Shown here piece by piece: positions 6,810-8,313 of a stretch of 8,313 nucleotides of DNA (position 1 is the stretch's first letter; the number at the start of each line of letters is the position of its first letter). Where the stretch lies: contig JAOAHK010000088.1 in assembly GCA_026415275.1 (NCBI GenBank), positions 1 through 8,313 of the forward strand, given 5' to 3'. A program made the translations under genes and the position numbers. The notes under the pieces are model-generated. The model was given only the letters and a program-made list of their open reading frames with translations, was not told the origin of the DNA and ran no database searches. The DNA comes from Anaerolineales bacterium (lineage in GTDB: Bacteria > Chloroflexota > Anaerolineae > Anaerolineales > UBA4823).

Positions 6810-8313
6810 ATGATGAATTTGGAGACAAAGTCGTTGGACTTAGCACAACGCAAGGCACTGGGAAAACAACATTTGGAAGCCAATCGCATCGAGCAGGCGA
6901 TCCAAGTGTATGCCCAGATTTTACGTGAATATCCTGCGGATATTGAATCCTATCTGGTCTTGGGCGATTGCTATCTTGCTGATGGCGACCCCGCTACAGC
7001 ACTGGCTTTTTATACCCAAGCCCAGGAGTTAGCTCCCGAAGATCCAAAGGTGCTGCGGCGCATAAATTTGGCTCAAGTTGAAGTAGCACTGGGTCAAGGG
7101 GGAAAGACGCCCGCCCTTTCGAATGAATTGCGAGCTTCTCTGTCGCTTTCTGCCCCTTCAAAACAAGTCGCTGACCTGGTGGAGCGGCTTGCCCAACGCC
7201 CTGCAGCAATTTCAGAAGCAGAGCTCCAAAGGGCTGCCCAACTGTTGGATGACATCCTCCACAGTCCTCACCCCGCATTAAAAGTCGCCGAATGCTTGGA
7301 CGAGATCGATGAGCTGATCCCAGCCTTGTTAGAGCTGAATATCCGACAAGCTCGTCAGGATGGGCGTGAAGATTTGGCGATTGGCTTGGAAAACTTGCTG
7401 CAAAACATCTATCTCCAAAAAGAAGTGCATGGGGAAACGGTGTCTGCACAAACAAGCACTGCTTCATCAATCGAGATAGGCAAACAGGCGTTGCGAGTTT
7501 TGTGGATCGATCCCTTGCCCGATTTACCGTTGATTTCCTCCAAAGTTCCTGATGCAAAGTTAGCCGAGCTGGACTGTCAGCTCATTAAGTTGGCTGCCAG
7601 TCAATCACCAGACTTAAGCAGCTTTGACGCTGTGCTGGCAGTGCATCCACACAGCGATCCACACAGCATGGAATGGTTAGCGGCCGCCCATAGCGCTAAA
7701 CTGCCAGTCCTAGTTTATTTGGAAGCCGATTTCGAACAGCTCCCGTTGCGGCACCCTGCGTTTGAATGGGTAGGGTTGAATAGCCCAGCGCGCGCCAAGG
7801 CTTATTCGGCTGCTTGTTGGCTTGCCGATCGCATTGTTGTCCCAAGTGAAACTTTCGCCAACACCCTGCGCCAAGCCAACTTTACAGTGACCGTCATTCC
7901 CCCAGCTTGGGATAGCGAAGACTTGTCAAACTCCAAACCGACGCGTCCCCGTCACACCCTCAATCTCGGCTGGATTGGATTAGGCGGAGAGTTGGAAGAT
8001 GTATTTCAAGTCAAACGCATGATTGTCCGAGTGCTGCGTGAGTTTCCCCATGTTCGTTTGGTGATCGCTGGGGACGTGGAAGTCTATCAGCTCTTTGACA
8101 GCTTGCCCGAGAGCCGCCGTATCTTTCTGCCCATCATTGAACCAGAGGACTATGCATATGCCCTCAAGCAGATGGATGTGCTTCTAATGCCGTTGCGGAA
8201 TACACCGTTTCATAACTCATTATCGGATAAACGCTTGGTGGATGCTGGCGGGCGGGGCATCCCATGGTTGGCTTCACCCTGCGCTGCGGCGATCAACTGG
8301 GCAAGTGGTGGGT
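6810..8313 (+). CDS. TPR-containing glycosyltransferase, 3' end outside the window (501 codons visible)
   Basis: This open frame runs to the window end without a stop. Residues about 10-95 are two TPR units: ALGKQHLEANRIEQAIQVYA, then YLVLGDCYLADGDPATALAF with the LAPEDPK turn. A helical linker (about 115-205) follows. From about 226 the chain looks like a GT-B glycosyltransferase: LRVLWIDPLPDLP (228-240), ADRIVVPSETFANTLR (339-354), LNLGWIG (384-390), VRLVIAGD (415-422), then MDVLLMPLRNTPFHNSLSDK (455-474) and AGGRGIPWLASP (479-490). The last two resemble the donor-binding half of GT4-type enzymes. The tandem ATG at 6810/6813 is the only sensible start, since an in-frame TAG lies at 6774-6776 and no other start codon falls between. 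Base composition is GC-richer than the two preceding genes. It may belong to the same glycan pathway but probably has its own promoter. Donor and acceptor are unknown. Confidence 0.85.
   Translation, partial: MMNLETKSLDLAQRKALGKQHLEANRIEQAIQVYAQILREYPADIESYLVLGDCYLADGDPATALAFYTQAQELAPEDPKVLRRINLAQVEVALGQGGKTPALSNELRASLSLSAPSKQVADLVERLAQRPAAISEAELQRAAQLLDDILHSPHPALKVAECLDEIDELIPALLELNIRQARQDGREDLAIGLENLLQNIYLQKEVHGETVSAQTSTASSIEIGKQALRVLWIDPLPDLPLISSKVPDAKLAELDCQLIKLAASQSPDLSSFDAVLAVHPHSDPHSMEWLAAAHSAKLPVLVYLEADFEQLPLRHPAFEWVGLNSPARAKAYSAACWLADRIVVPSETFANTLRQANFTVTVIPPAWDSEDLSNSKPTRPRHTLNLGWIGLGGELEDVFQVKRMIVRVLREFPHVRLVIAGDVEVYQLFDSLPESRRIFLPIIEPEDYAYALKQMDVLLMPLRNTPFHNSLSDKRLVDAGGRGIPWLASPCAAAINWASGG

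Noticed and set aside
6716..6928. TTG-started frame of 70 codons running into the third glycosyltransferase gene
   Set aside because: Most of it overlaps the TPR region in another frame. The GTGKTT-like string in it is too short to be a P-loop domain and arises from out-of-frame reading.
6994..7557. Minus-strand open frame of 187 aa
   Set aside because: It is antisense to the TPR-glycosyltransferase, whose frame carries clear domain motifs; composition alone explains the openness.

Overview
The window looks like a chromosomal segment of a free-living, moderate-GC bacterium. Three things point that way: a nitrilase-type hydrolase next to an ammonia-type NAD synthetase, a HEPN/minimal-nucleotidyltransferase pair whose antitoxin starts MPVRSLNSSV, and several large TPR-containing glycosyltransferases. 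Together these resemble Chloroflexota (Anaerolineae-like) genomes. That placement is a low-to-moderate confidence inference, because no rRNA or other phylogenetic marker is present.

Left part (1-1705): the 3' end of a carbon-nitrogen hydrolase gene (1-152) is followed after 10 nt by nadE (163-990). Next, on the same strand, come a HEPN toxin-like gene (1013-1404) that is broken by a single missing base near 1100, and an intact MNT/MntA-like nucleotidyltransferase (1358-1705) overlapping its 3' end. The recognised nucleotidyltransferase start is at 1358, inside the HEPN gene, with a well-spaced Shine-Dalgarno.

Middle (1706-6652): a 226-nt gene-free stretch carries a plausible sigma70-type promoter (-35 at 1829-1834, -10 at 1851-1856) and a short dyad. 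It precedes two long, overlapping, visibly AT-richer genes. The first (1932-4064, 710 aa) combines a GT-B-like glycosyltransferase region, TPRs and a C-terminal SAM methyltransferase. The second (4049-6652, about 867 aa) joins a GT4-type glycosyltransferase, a GT2-type glycosyltransferase and a helical tail. The 16-nt overlap implies translational coupling, so this looks like a two-gene glycan-assembly operon.

Right part (6653-8313): after a 157-nt spacer with no terminator I can recognise, a third long gene runs off the end of the window (6810-8313, 501 codons visible). It has N-terminal TPRs followed by a glycosyltransferase-like GT-B region. Base composition returns to GC-richer values. 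A -10/-35 pair places the likely transcription start at the ATG itself, so this gene may be leaderless.

Taken together, the right two thirds look like a surface-glycan or protein-glycosylation locus built from multidomain enzymes with protein-interaction repeats. The lower-GC two-gene block looks like an acquired or exchanged cassette set beside conserved housekeeping genes. No tRNA, rRNA, CRISPR array, insertion sequence or integrase was seen.
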